Shown here one piece after another: positions 43,939 through 52,952 of a stretch of DNA of 61,089 nucleotides. Origin of the DNA: CAYQCE01 sp964415885. Lineage in GTDB: Bacteria > Zixibacteria > MSB-5A5 > JAABVY01 > JAHJOQ01. The number at the start of each line of letters is the position of its first letter. Position 1 is the first letter of the stretch. The DNA is taken from the NCBI GenBank assembly GCA_964415885.1, contig CAYQCE010000018.1:1-61089 (forward strand), in the 5' to 3' direction. Under the pieces are notes generated by a model, which did not search any database, was not told where the DNA came from, and worked only from the letters and a program-made list of their open reading frames with translations. Position numbers and translations under genes: made by a program.

Positions 43939-44101
43939 ATCAATCACCTCACATATAAGATAATCCCGAAACCGATATGATGCAGAAAAAACCGAAGCTC
44001 AGCAGGGGTGTCAACTCGAACAAAGGTAATCGAAGTTTGTTTTATGAAGTAGAATATGACGAAGTGGATTGAAAAGTGCAGTTTTAGACTGCGGAGATAG
44101 A

Positions 44102-45451
44102 ATGAGCACAGAACGCAGACATAGAGTGGTAATAATCGGCGGCGGCTTCGGCGGCCTGCATGCCGCCAGGCGCCTGAAGCGAGCCGATGTTGATATCACG
44201 CTGATAGACAAACGGAATTTCCATCTCTTCCAGCCGCTCCTGTACCAGGTCGCAAGCGGAGCGCTGTCACCTGCAGATATCGCAACCCCGCTTCGAGTGA
44301 TATTCCGCAAGCAGCGCAATGTCCGCACTATCATGGGCACCGTTGTCGATATCGATCCCGAGGCGCAGGTTGTGCATCTCGAGAACGGCGAGGGGGGTAT
44401 CGAGTATGACAGCCTGATTATGGCCGCGGGTGGGACACACACGTATTTCGGCAATGACGACTGGAGGAAGGACGCCCCGAGTCTGAAGACTATCGAGGAC
44501 GCCACCCGGATTCGGCGGAACATCCTGTACGCTTTCGAGCAGGCGGAGAAAGAGACAGATCCTGATGTGAAAGCAAGCTGCCTCGCATTTGTGATCGTCG
44601 GCGCAGGTCCGACAGGCGTCGAGCTGGCCGGCGCTCTGGCCGAGATGTCGAAAGACATGGTCCGAACTGACTTTCGATCGGTCCGCTCGGAGGATATGCG
44701 CGTGATCCTCATCGAGGGTCTTGACTCGGTTCTTCCGCCTTTCCCGAAGGAGTTGTCTCGCGACGCCAGGAGATTCCTCGAGGACCTCAACGTCGAGGTG
44801 AAGCTGAACACGATGGTCACGGGTATCAACGGCGACAAGATAACATACAAGGAGAACGGTGAAGAGAAACAGCTTAATGCGCACACCGTGATCTGGGCAG
44901 CCGGAATCAAGGCCGCTCCGATCGGGGATGTCATATCCAGCGCGACCGGCGCCGAGACCAGTAAGGGCGGTCAGATCAAAGTCGGGCGGTATCTGGAGAT
45001 CGAGAAGTACCCGAACATATTCGTCGTCGGAGACCTTGCACTCTACCAGCATGGTCTCGACGAACCGCTGCCCCAGCTCGCACAAGTTGCCAGGCAGGAA
45101 GGAGAATTCGTCGCGGATGCCATACGGCAGCGCCTGAAGGGCAAAGAGCCCGGTATGTTCAAGTACAAAGATCGCGGCATAATGGCTACAATCGGCAGAC
45201 ACAAGGCCGTAGCCGAAGTTCTCGGATTCAAGATGTCCGGCGCTTTCACCTGGATGATCTGGCTGTTCGTCCACCTCATGCAGATGGTCGAATACGAAAA
45301 CAAGATTCTGGTCTTCGTGCAGTGGGCATGGAACTATGTCACGCGCAACCGTTCGGCACGTCTGATCACCGAAATCGAGGAACTCAAACAATCACCGAAA
45401 TACCAGATCGAGGGCCAACTCGAGCAGAAAAAGCCGGACTACGCCAAGTGA
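44102..45451 (+). CDS. Type II NADH dehydrogenase (NDH-2)
   Basis: Single-subunit flavoenzyme passing electrons from NADH to quinone without proton pumping. FAD loop VVIIGGGFGGLHAARRL at the N-terminus, LYQVASGALSPADIATP, NAD loop VIVGAGPTGVELAGALAEM, VIWAAGIKAAP, VVGDLA, and QVARQEGEFVADAI are all present. The C-terminal half has a hydrophobic/amphipathic anchor (FTWMIWLFVHLMQMVEYENK). ATG 44102 has GCGGAG upstream. Length 449 aa is normal. Confidence 0.93.
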   Translation: MSTERRHRVVIIGGGFGGLHAARRLKRADVDITLIDKRNFHLFQPLLYQVASGALSPADIATPLRVIFRKQRNVRTIMGTVVDIDPEAQVVHLENGEGGIEYDSLIMAAGGTHTYFGNDDWRKDAPSLKTIEDATRIRRNILYAFEQAEKETDPDVKASCLAFVIVGAGPTGVELAGALAEMSKDMVRTDFRSVRSEDMRVILIEGLDSVLPPFPKELSRDARRFLEDLNVEVKLNTMVTGINGDKITYKENGEEKQLNAHTVIWAAGIKAAPIGDVISSATGAETSKGGQIKVGRYLEIEKYPNIFVVGDLALYQHGLDEPLPQLAQVARQEGEFVADAIRQRLKGKEPGMFKYKDRGIMATIGRHKAVAEVLGFKMSGAFTWMIWLFVHLMQMVEYENKILVFVQWAWNYVTRNRSARLITEIEELKQSPKYQIEGQLEQKKPDYAK

Positions 45452-45735
45452 TACTGCTTCCGTAGTCATACGCCGGAATTCGATTTGAGACTGCCTCACG
45501 AGGCACAAAGCGGTTACGGCAGATCCTGATCCCGATGAGAATCGGGATTGTGATCTGCCGTCCCGTCGGTCACGCACAGATATCTGCAATTTACGAACGG
45601 TCAGTTCACACTCGCCTGAGGCGAACAGGAAATGGCCGAACCAATCCATCAAATTTCGAGACAGCCTCATTTCATCTGCCAGAGTCATTGCGTATATTCC
45701 ATTCAGAAGGATAAAAGCCAAACTGCGGAGATTAT
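45452..45735. other. Intergenic region containing a long stem-loop
   Basis: Between NDH-2 and the ArsC-like gene. Contains the 45517-45560 stem-loop described separately; no coding frame is convincing. GCGGAG at 45725-45730 is the ribosome site for the next gene. Confidence 0.4.
45517..45560. repeat. 44-bp stem-loop with outer and inner stems
   Basis: CGGCAGATC pairs with GATCTGCCG; CTG faces TGT; ATCCCGAT pairs with ATCGGGAT around a GAGA loop. In RNA the CTG/TGT segment allows two G-U pairs, so the stem is nearly continuous. There is no T-run, so a simple terminator is unlikely. Same plan as 12477-12522 with different stem sequence. Confidence 0.65.
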
Positions 45736-46083
45736 ATGCCCAGGATTGATTGGTATTACTATCGTCCCGGTTGACAGACCTGCAAAAAAACAGGCGGGTA
45801 CCTGGATGAAAATGGCATCTCAGCCAAGGAAACTCTCAGCACCTCGAAAAAGAAACTCAGCAAGGAGGATGCTCTCGGCATTTTAGAGAAGGTCGATGAG
45901 GTTTACGCCAGGAAGGGAAGCAAGCTCGTCCACTATAACCTCAAGAAAGAGAAGCTGTCAGATATTGAGATATCGAAGACAGTTCTCGGGCCGACCGGCA
46001 ATCTTCGCGCACCAGCGATTATAAAAGGCCGCAAGCTCTTGATAGGATTCGACGAGGAAGTCTACGACAAAGTCCTGAAATAG
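45736..46083 (+). CDS. Selenocysteine-containing ArsC-like protein (UxxC motif)
   Basis: From ATG 45736 the frame runs 115 codons with one internal TGA at 45772-45774 (codon 13). The product begins PRIDWYYYRPG, then TGA, then QTCKKTGGYLDENGI: the ArsC/Spx-like thioredoxin-fold motif CxxC with its first cysteine encoded by TGA (Sec13-x-x-Cys16). Later ArsC-family residues are GPTGNLRAPAIIKGRKLLIGF. GGAG lies five bases before the start. Conserved sequence on both sides argues against decay. Function is a thiol/selenol oxidoreductase; arsenate reduction is not established. Conventional calling would miss it. Confidence 0.87.
45791..45804 (+). promoter_or_regulatory. Candidate SECIS hairpin of the ArsC-like gene
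   Basis: CAGG (45791-45794), loop CGGGTA, CCTG (45801-45804), starting 20 bases into the UGA-numbered RNA and presenting GGGU in the loop. The stem is only 4 bp, so support is weaker than for the peroxiredoxin hairpin. Confidence 0.45.
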
Positions 46084-46103
46084 TCAGAGCGATCATACCC
46101 GGA

Positions 46104-47216
46104 TCAGATATTGAGCATCGCATCGGAGGCGTAGCGTCTGCCGTCGTCGGTCAGGACCAGGAGTTTCCCCTCGGCTCGCGCGAGACCGTTTCGCTTCAAG
46201 CGAGCTACAACACGATCGATTAAGCGTCGATCCCAGGCAACGTGCTGCTCGAGAGTATCGATTCTATTCTCGACCTCGGCATCGCCCGCCTCCTCGTGAT
46301 TGAGTAAATGTATCGCGAGCATCATCACCGCAAATTTCGCGCGCTGTCCGCGACGGCGAAGAACTATCGACACGAGACCGCGATTCGGGGCAAAGGTAAA
46401 CGACAACGCGAAAACTATTCCTGTCATCGTTGCCATACATCCCGCGATAGAGGCATCGAGGAAGTACGCGAGCCAGTAACCCGCTATCGCGGAAACCACT
46501 CCAAAAACGACCGCAAGCACCAGCATTATCGAAAGCCTGTCAGTCAGCAGATACGCCGCCGCCGGTGGAGCGATCATCAGTGCGACAACGAGAATTGACC
46601 CGACCGCGTCGAACGCTCCCACCGCCGTGAGAGAAGTCAAACTCATGAGAGCATAGAAAAACACGACCGGCGACAGCCCGAGTGAGGCCGCCAGCCCGGC
46701 ATCGAATGTGGATATCTTGAGCTCCTTGTAGAAGAGCAGTATAAACGCAAGGTTGAGGACAAGTATCCCGGCCATAACGGCGAGAGCCTTCGGTCCAAAA
46801 TCGATCCCCCAAAGTTGCAGCCGGTCAAACGGCACGAAGGCAAGCTCTCCCAGAAGCACGGTATCGGTATCGAGATGAACATCACCGGAATATTTCGAGA
46901 TCAGGATTACACCAAAGCTGAACAGAAGCGGAAACACGAGACCTATCGCAGCATCCTCGGCCACGAGGCCGGACTTCTTCAGCAGTTCGACCAGTACAAC
47001 GGTAATCACTCCCGTTAGCGCGGCGCCGAAAACCAGAATTGGTGATGCCAGATCGTGCACGGCAAAAAACGCCACGACTATTCCGAGCAGGATGGAATGG
47101 CTGATGGCATCGGATATCAGAGCCATCCGGCGAAGCACGAGGTATACGCCGGGCAACGCACAAGCGGCCGCGACGATTATAGCCGTCAACTGAATCTCAA
47201 TCTGTGACAAACTCAT
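46104..47216 (-). CDS. Metal (Mn/Fe/Zn) ABC permease 2 with C-terminal winged helix
   Basis: Eight or so membrane helices of the ZnuB/MntB/TroCD type (ALPGVYLVLRRMALISDAISHS, GAFDAVGSILVVALMIAPPA) fill residues 1-275. The tail of about 90 residues is soluble and looks like a DtxR-type winged helix (VENRIDTLEQHVAWDRRL, RLKRNGLARAEGKLLVLTDDGRRYA). Such a permease-HTH fusion is known in Chlamydia YtgCR, where the tail is cleaved to yield a repressor. Last gene of the operon; overlaps permease 1 by 4 bp. Confidence 0.85.
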   Translation of the reverse strand: MSLSQIEIQLTAIIVAAACALPGVYLVLRRMALISDAISHSILLGIVVAFFAVHDLASPILVFGAALTGVITVVLVELLKKSGLVAEDAAIGLVFPLLFSFGVILISKYSGDVHLDTDTVLLGELAFVPFDRLQLWGIDFGPKALAVMAGILVLNLAFILLFYKELKISTFDAGLAASLGLSPVVFFYALMSLTSLTAVGAFDAVGSILVVALMIAPPAAAYLLTDRLSIMLVLAVVFGVVSAIAGYWLAYFLDASIAGCMATMTGIVFALSFTFAPNRGLVSIVLRRRGQRAKFAVMMLAIHLLNHEEAGDAEVENRIDTLEQHVAWDRRLIDRVVARLKRNGLARAEGKLLVLTDDGRRYASDAMLNI

Positions 47217-48355
47217 CGAGCCACCTCGCCTCCCCTGCTTTTGAGCAGTCTCTCGGCCCTCTCGAATCCCCTCTCAGTAAGAGACCAGCGCCCTCTCTCC
47301 GAGCACTCGGCGAGTCCCTGCTCGCACAGCTCTTCGAGAGTATTCTCCACGCCGTAGTCCGAGGGGGCCATCGTTCGGATAGAGGAGGTCTCATGCGAGT
47401 GATACGGATCGTCATGCTGCATCGCAAGTGCATGCAGATTCGAGAGAGTCAGGTCGAGTCGCAGACGCTTCCCGCTACGGTAGCGGGAAACTAGATTAGA
47501 CAGGATTCCCCGCTCGGGAGCGATCAGTATGGAGAACAGAACAATAAGGCTGATTACAACTACAATCGAAGGACCGGTCGGCATATTTGCCATCGAGCTG
47601 CTGAAAACAGACCCCGTTATGCCGGCTACACATCCAAATAGAGCCGACAGCATTACCATGACACCAAGTCTCTGTGTCCACTGTCTCGCCGCTGCAGCAG
47701 GGGCGACTATCATCGCGCTCATCAGCACAACTCCCACGGTCTGCAGGCCGAGCACAATCGCGACAACAAGCAGAGCGGTCAGAATCGCATCAAGGCGGCG
47801 TATCGGATACCCAACAGACTTGCCATACTCCGGATCGAAGCTGAGCAACTTGAATTCCTTAAAGAGAATGACTACCCCAATGATCGTTGCGAGTCCGATC
47901 GCGGACATGATGTAGACATCCCGCTGCAACAACGTAGCCGCCTGTCCGAAAAGAAAGGTGTCGAGCCCCGCCTGAGCCGCGTTCGGCATCTTCTGGATAT
48001 AGGTCAAGAGCACGAGACCAAATCCGAAGAACACCGATAGTACTATTCCGAGCGCGCTGTCGTACTTGATCCTCGACAAACCGACCACGTTCGCTATGAA
48101 ATATGTTCCCAGCCAACCGGCAAGTGCCGCCCCGATGAGCAGAACCAGCGATGACTTGGAGCCGGTTACTATGAAAGCTATCGCGATACCGGGCAGCGCG
48201 GCGTGCGACATGGCATCACCCAGCAGACTCTGCCGCCTGAGCACCGCAAAAGCACCCAGAGTGCCGGATACAATTCCGAGCATACCGGAACCCAGAGCTA
48301 CCGTTCTAAGGGTGTAGTCCGATGCAAGGTTTCTAACGAATTCGAAGACATCCAT
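47213..48355 (-). CDS. Metal (Mn/Fe/Zn) ABC permease 1 with C-terminal winged helix
   Basis: The N-terminal 290 residues are a standard metal permease (GTLGAFAVLRRQSLLGDAMSHA, GLQTVGVVLMSAMIVAPAAAARQW). A C-terminal extension contains a winged-helix-like segment (ENTLEELCEQGLAECSERGRW, SLTERGFERAERLL). It pairs with permease 2, which has its own extension, so both halves of the heterodimeric channel end in HTH-like domains. Start overlaps nothing; 9 bp separate it from the ATPase stop. Confidence 0.85.
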   Translation of the reverse strand: MDVFEFVRNLASDYTLRTVALGSGMLGIVSGTLGAFAVLRRQSLLGDAMSHAALPGIAIAFIVTGSKSSLVLLIGAALAGWLGTYFIANVVGLSRIKYDSALGIVLSVFFGFGLVLLTYIQKMPNAAQAGLDTFLFGQAATLLQRDVYIMSAIGLATIIGVVILFKEFKLLSFDPEYGKSVGYPIRRLDAILTALLVVAIVLGLQTVGVVLMSAMIVAPAAAARQWTQRLGVMVMLSALFGCVAGITGSVFSSSMANMPTGPSIVVVISLIVLFSILIAPERGILSNLVSRYRSGKRLRLDLTLSNLHALAMQHDDPYHSHETSSIRTMAPSDYGVENTLEELCEQGLAECSERGRWSLTERGFERAERLLKSRGGEVAR

Positions 48356-48364
48356 TGCCGCGCG

Positions 48365-49147
48365 CTAATCCTCAGTTGTGTTGCTGTGCGCCATTCCAAA
48401 CGAGACACGACCGCCGTACGCGAGCCGCAGGTTCTCCTCCGTGAACTCTGTATCGACCGGACCGCAGGCGATTCGACGCACATTCAGCAAAGTAACCCAA
48501 TCAAAATACTCCGGCACGGTCTGAACATCGTGATGTACAACTACGACAGTTTTGTCCTGTTTCCGGAGTTCTCTCAGGATCGCGATGATCGCCTTCTCGG
48601 TCGTGATGTCAACCCCCTGAAACGGCTCATCCATAAAATAGACCGTAGCATCCTGTACGAGAGCACGTGCCAGAAACACCCGCTGCTGCTGACCTCCGGA
48701 GAGCTGAGATATCTGGCGATCCTTGAAGTCCACCATGCCGACCTTCTCCAGAGCCTCCATCGACAATTCACGCTCTCTCTTCCCCGGCCTGCGAAACATA
48801 CCCAGCTTACCGTACACTCCCATCATTACGACATCAATCACTGTGGTCGGGAAGTCCCAGTCAACACTGCCCCGCTGAGGGACATAACCCACGATGCTTC
48901 TCCGGTCGGCGTAGCTTTCGCCGAAGATACGCACATCGCCCGCAGCGGACTCCACGAGTCCGAGTATTGCCTTGATCAGTGTCGTCTTGCCGGCGCCGTT
49001 CGGTCCGACAATCGCCATCAGAACACCACTCGGCACTTCCATGTCGATATCCCACAGAACCGGTTTATCGCGGTAAGCAACCGTCAGGTCCTCGACCTTG
49101 ATCGCCAGTCGATCGTCTGGCGTGGACTTTTCTCTTTCGGTTGTCAC
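48365..49147 (-). CDS. Metal ABC transporter ATP-binding protein
   Basis: Walker A GPNGAGKTTLIKA, signature LSGGQQQRVFLARAL, Walker B VYFMDEPF and switch His in VVVHHD. 260 aa. GTG start overlaps the binding-protein stop (GTGA). Energises import through the two permeases to its left. Confidence 0.95.
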   Translation of the reverse strand: MTTEREKSTPDDRLAIKVEDLTVAYRDKPVLWDIDMEVPSGVLMAIVGPNGAGKTTLIKAILGLVESAAGDVRIFGESYADRRSIVGYVPQRGSVDWDFPTTVIDVVMMGVYGKLGMFRRPGKRERELSMEALEKVGMVDFKDRQISQLSGGQQQRVFLARALVQDATVYFMDEPFQGVDITTEKAIIAILRELRKQDKTVVVVHHDVQTVPEYFDWVTLLNVRRIACGPVDTEFTEENLRLAYGGRVSFGMAHSNTTED

Positions 49148-50118
49148 GATGGCTGCCTCACGGTCCTGTTAAAAAGCGAGTTCTTTATAATCTCGATATT
49201 GTGCTCGACCATTCCAACATAGGTTCCTTCAATCGTACCCGGATTCCCCATTGCATCTGAGAAGAGGTCGCCGCCGATCACTACCGTATGACCCTGAGCA
49301 GCCACAGCCTCCTGAACCGCACGGATATTTCTTTCGGGCACCGAGGTCTCCACGAATACCGCCGGCACACGCTTGTCGACAATGAGATTCGCCAGATTGG
49401 CGACATCCGCTGTCCCGGCCTCGGTTGCAGTGCTGATTCCCTGGAGCCCGTGAACCTCGAATCCGTAAGCCCTGCCGAAATAACCGAATGCGTCATGAGC
49501 CGTAACGAGTACGCGTAGATCATCCGGAATCATCTTGGCCTGCTCGTACACATGATTGTGCAATTCGGCAAGGCTGCTGAGATACATTTCTGCGTCATCC
49601 CAGTAAATCTGCGCGTAGTCGGGATCGTGCTCAGCGAGAATGTCCCTGACATACTCTGCCGCTTTCATCCAGAGCCGGACATCGAACCAGACATGCGGAT
49701 CATAGCTGCCCGAGAACTCCGCTGACTGAATCAACTGGCTTCTGTCGATACGGTCCGTCACCGCATAGGCTTTGTCCTCCATCTGCGAGAGCACTTCGCC
49801 CATCGCGCCTTCGAGGTGAAGCCCGTTGTAGAAGATCAGGTCCGCATCCATCATCCTGCGGACATCTCCCTCGCTTGCCTTATATAGATGCGGGTCGACT
49901 CCGGAACCCATGAGCACATGAAGCTTCGCATTTTTACCGGCGACATTCTTGACTATATCGCCAATCATTCCCGTAGTTGCGACGATCGTGAGACGGTAAT
50001 CCCCCGCGTCCAGAGCCTCAGCTTCACCCTGCTCGCCGTTACCTCCGCAGGAGTAACCGAACAGCATAAGAGCCGCAATGCCCAGCGCCATCATGATTCC
50101 ACGTTTTTTGTTCCTCAT
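49144..50118 (-). CDS. Metal-binding lipoprotein of the ABC importer (TroA/MntA-like)
   Basis: Lipoprotein signal with lipobox FGYSC (Cys about residue 24), then a cluster A-I binding fold: GSGVDPHLYKASEGD (first His), NGLHLEG, SYDPHVWFDV (second His), AHDAFGYF, and later Glu/Asp ligands (VFVETSVPE, GGDLFSDAMG). The set His-His-Glu-Asp and lack of a His-rich loop suit Mn(II) or Fe(II) more than Zn(II). ATG 50118 has GGAGG upstream. Probably under DtxR/MntR control from the gene two positions upstream. Confidence 0.9.
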   Translation of the reverse strand: MRNKKRGIMMALGIAALMLFGYSCGGNGEQGEAEALDAGDYRLTIVATTGMIGDIVKNVAGKNAKLHVLMGSGVDPHLYKASEGDVRRMMDADLIFYNGLHLEGAMGEVLSQMEDKAYAVTDRIDRSQLIQSAEFSGSYDPHVWFDVRLWMKAAEYVRDILAEHDPDYAQIYWDDAEMYLSSLAELHNHVYEQAKMIPDDLRVLVTAHDAFGYFGRAYGFEVHGLQGISTATEAGTADVANLANLIVDKRVPAVFVETSVPERNIRAVQEAVAAQGHTVVIGGDLFSDAMGNPGTIEGTYVGMVEHNIEIIKNSLFNRTVRQPS

Positions 50119-50189
50119 TCTCTTTCCTCCAGTATTACCACTATCGTAACTGTCGCAGCCATTCCACGTTCTTCTGTCGACAAACAAGA

Positions 50190-51332
50190 CTAAAAGAGTG
50201 CGCTAACGTAAACGACTGCGCCGAGAACATCCGTCGACCTGCCGACGGTAGTTCCATCGTAATTGTCGAAGAATCCCTCGGCATGCGCACTCACTACATC
50301 TGTAAAAGCATATCCGACCGCTCCCTGAAATCTCATCACGGTCTGATCGGTGTAGACGCTTTGACGGCCAACTCTCATGCCGAATCCGGAATTCGGAATG
50401 TGCGAGGAGATTCCGGAACCATCCGAATCATCATCCTCCGGATGCCACCCTGAAATCCTGCCGGAAACAGAGACCGCACCCTGCATGATGCCCCCTTCAA
50501 TCATCCACACAAATACTCCGTCGTCGGTTCCATCGAAATCATCACCATAGTTGAGCAGTCCGAGATACCCGCCGGCAAACAAATCATCCTCATCGACGAA
50601 TCGAAGTTCACCCAGTATCGCAAAAAATTCCGATCTGGTGCCGCTGGATCCCGACGATTCGGAATCATCGCTGTAGAGCAATGAACCCGTAGCGCTGAAT
50701 CCGCCGAACTCCTCCGGCATGACCGTCGCTCTAAATGCCCCGGCGATATTCCCGTCCGGGTTGTCGGCAGCCTCATCCGTGCCATTCGTCACGGCGGCGG
50801 TGATATCAACCGCTGAATTCGTGAACGCTCCCATGATTCCGAGCGTGTTGAGTGTCCCGACCGGCGTTCCCGCAAGAGCGCTGTAGAGGAGTGTATTCAA
50901 AAAGAACGGCGACCCGGTTGCATCTCCGTTGTTAGTCAGGCGATTAGTCTGATCGCCAAAAGGCATGTCGAATGAACCGGCGGTAAGAACGATGTTCTCG
51001 TCGGCATCATATTCTATCGCGAGATCGGCTATCTCCAGACCATCCACGAATCCGAGATGCCCGCCTTCCGGCGCGCCCTGGAACTGGATTATTCCCCGCA
51101 AGTCCTCTCGCAATTCCCAATTGATATCCACATTTGCCGCGAAATCGAATCCCCTGCGCTGAGAATCTCCCGACAACCTGTCGTCCTGATCCAGAGCGCT
51201 CGCCGTCCCGAGGAATGCACCCGAGATTGTCACCTCTCCCGCCAGCGCTGCTGAAAACGACAGCAGCGACATTGCGATAACCGTTAGAACTACTCCGATC
51301 GATCTCATGATTATTCCATAGCTGTCTTTCAA
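50190..51332 (-). CDS. Porin-like outer-membrane barrel of the metal operon
   Basis: A signal peptide ending SAALAG precedes about 340 residues of alternating strands rich in Asp, Gly and Ser (SDDSESSGSSGTRSEFF, ASALDQDDRLSGDSQ), ending VVYVSALF with a terminal Phe, as in barrels. The acidic loops could favour cations. TTG 51332 is chosen because AGGAG lies seven bases upstream; ATG 51308 lacks one. It lies between a DtxR-type regulator and an Mn/Fe-type importer, suggesting an outer-membrane metal channel; that role is inferred. Confidence 0.8.
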   Translation of the reverse strand: MKDSYGIIMRSIGVVLTVIAMSLLSFSAALAGEVTISGAFLGTASALDQDDRLSGDSQRRGFDFAANVDINWELREDLRGIIQFQGAPEGGHLGFVDGLEIADLAIEYDADENIVLTAGSFDMPFGDQTNRLTNNGDATGSPFFLNTLLYSALAGTPVGTLNTLGIMGAFTNSAVDITAAVTNGTDEAADNPDGNIAGAFRATVMPEEFGGFSATGSLLYSDDSESSGSSGTRSEFFAILGELRFVDEDDLFAGGYLGLLNYGDDFDGTDDGVFVWMIEGGIMQGAVSVSGRISGWHPEDDDSDGSGISSHIPNSGFGMRVGRQSVYTDQTVMRFQGAVGYAFTDVVSAHAEGFFDNYDGTTVGRSTDVLGAVVYVSALF

Positions 51333-51365
51333 TTCAATCTCCTTTCATCCGGTACTGTGCGAAAT

Positions 51366-52022
51366 TCAGTCGACTATCTTGACTCTGATCTGGTTGGCGG
51401 CCTTCATACCGAGAGCAAATACGCTACCATCGAGGTCGATCTCGAGCTGCCCGGCAAACTCCTGCCTGTCAATAATCCGCAATCTTGCGCCCGGAAGGAC
51501 TCCGATCGATTCGAGATACCCGAGCAGCCGTGAATCGCGATCCGCGACTTCCTGAACAAGAACAGACATCCCGGCTTCCACGTTGGAGAGATCCGTCGAG
51601 GAGGGCTTCCGGAGTTTGCCGTCGGCCGACGGTATCGGGGAGCCATGCGGGTCGAACTCTGGATAACCGAGAGCCTCGTCCATTCGGTCCGCAATCTCCT
51701 CCGAGATGACATGCTCGAGCTTGTGGGCCTCGTCATGAACCTTGTCCCAGCCCAAATTCAAAACCTTAACGAGATAAAGCTCTATCAATCGATGCAAACG
51801 GATGATCCGTAATGCTCTTCGGTGTCCCTCCTCGGTCAATGTGACACCGCGGTACGGCACCCGAGACACGAGTTTCAGATCGACCAGACGCCTGATCATC
51901 TCGGTGACAGAGGGAGGTTTGACACCGAGAGATTTCGCGAGCTCGCTTGTTGACGCTTTGCCTTTTCTGCTCTCGATCTCGAAGATCGCTCTTAGATAGT
52001 CTTCCATCGCTTCTGTGTTCAT
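51366..52022 (-). CDS. DtxR/MntR-family metal-dependent repressor
   Basis: Domain order is winged helix (TSELAKSLGVKPPSVTEMIRRL), dimerisation domain (HRLIELYLVKVL, EAHKLEHVISEEIADRMDEALG) and a C-terminal FeoA/SH3-like domain (GYLESIGVLPGARLRIID, GSVFALGMKAANQIRVKI). It binds DNA when loaded with Mn or Fe and should repress the importer downstream. ATG 52022 (MNTEAMEDYL) is where family members start; TTG 52040 is in frame. A TTAGG/CCTAA operator lies at 52049-52062, so autoregulation is likely. Confidence 0.93.
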   Translation of the reverse strand: MNTEAMEDYLRAIFEIESRKGKASTSELAKSLGVKPPSVTEMIRRLVDLKLVSRVPYRGVTLTEEGHRRALRIIRLHRLIELYLVKVLNLGWDKVHDEAHKLEHVISEEIADRMDEALGYPEFDPHGSPIPSADGKLRKPSSTDLSNVEAGMSVLVQEVADRDSRLLGYLESIGVLPGARLRIIDRQEFAGQLEIDLDGSVFALGMKAANQIRVKIVD

Positions 52023-52048
52023 AAGCTTCGATAATCCCAAAATTATTA

Positions 52049-52062
52049 TTAGGATAACCTAA
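52049..52062. promoter_or_regulatory. DtxR-type operator upstream of the metal regulon
   Basis: TTAGGATAACCTAA: perfect half-sites TTAGG and CCTAA with four bases between, matching the core of DtxR/IdeR boxes. It lies 26 bp upstream of ATG 52022. Confidence 0.65.
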
Positions 52063-52109
52063 TTAACTGGCTAATGTTCCACAAAAAAACCGGCAAAATC
52101 AACAAGAAG

Positions 52110-52952
52110 TTAGCTGCGAAAGCGGATGCTGGAGTAAGATGCTGAGGCTAAGTATGTTACAGCAGACAATATGATTATCGTCGCACCGGTCGGCCAATCG
52201 AGCGCATAGCTCGCGCCAAGCCCAAGTACGCACAGAAGCACGGCGATTCCCGATGCCATTATCATGGATGCCGGTATCGACCTGACATGCCGCATAGCTA
52301 TCGCGGCCGGGAGAGTGAGGAGCGCGATCACGAGTATGACTCCAACTACAGTTACGAGAACGATCACAGTCAATGCCGTGAGGCAAAGAAGCAGAATGTA
52401 GTATGCCTCGACGTTGATTCCTCTCGAGCGGGCGAATTCCTCGTCGTAGCAGACCGCAACGAGCTTTCGATGGAAGAACACACCGGCCAGAATCACTATC
52501 GCGTCGAGTATTGCCACGAGAATGAGATCGCCTGAGGATACTATCAGAATATTACCGAACAGATATGTCATAAGGTCCTGATTGTAGCCCGGAGTTATCG
52601 ACATGAAGAGGATCCCTACGGCCATTCCGGTGGCCCAAATAGCACCGATTACCGTATCCTCCCGTTCGTGAGCCCGGAGGCTGACGAAGCCGATTACTAT
52701 TGCAGACAGAATTCCCGCAAGGAGCGCACCATAGAGCGGATCGAGCCATCTGAGCCCGTAGACAACCACAATATACTGGAACAGACCAATTCCTCCGAGC
52801 ACGCTGTGTGATATGCCACCGGCAAGGTAGGTAATTCGGCGCGCGACGACGTACGACCCCATCACACCACAGGCGAGTCCGGCAAGCACGCTTACGATCA
52901 GCGCTCTCTGCATGAATCCCTGGGTCAGGATGGCGTCGAGAAATTCGGTCAA
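52110..52952 (-). CDS. Zinc-type metal ABC permease
   Basis: A 280-aa permease with about eight helices (SYVVARRITYLAGGISHSVL, VTVVGVILVIALLTLPAAIA), standard length and without the HTH tail of the two permeases at 46.1-48.4 kb. 4-bp overlap with the ATPase gene. Metal specificity is inferred from the zinc-finger regulator that begins the operon. Confidence 0.92.
   Translation of the reverse strand: MTEFLDAILTQGFMQRALIVSVLAGLACGVMGSYVVARRITYLAGGISHSVLGGIGLFQYIVVVYGLRWLDPLYGALLAGILSAIVIGFVSLRAHEREDTVIGAIWATGMAVGILFMSITPGYNQDLMTYLFGNILIVSSGDLILVAILDAIVILAGVFFHRKLVAVCYDEEFARSRGINVEAYYILLLCLTALTVIVLVTVVGVILVIALLTLPAAIAMRHVRSIPASMIMASGIAVLLCVLGLGASYALDWPTGATIIILSAVTYLASASYSSIRFRS

Noticed and set aside
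44267..45391. 374-codon minus-strand ORF
   Set aside because: Shadow of NDH-2.
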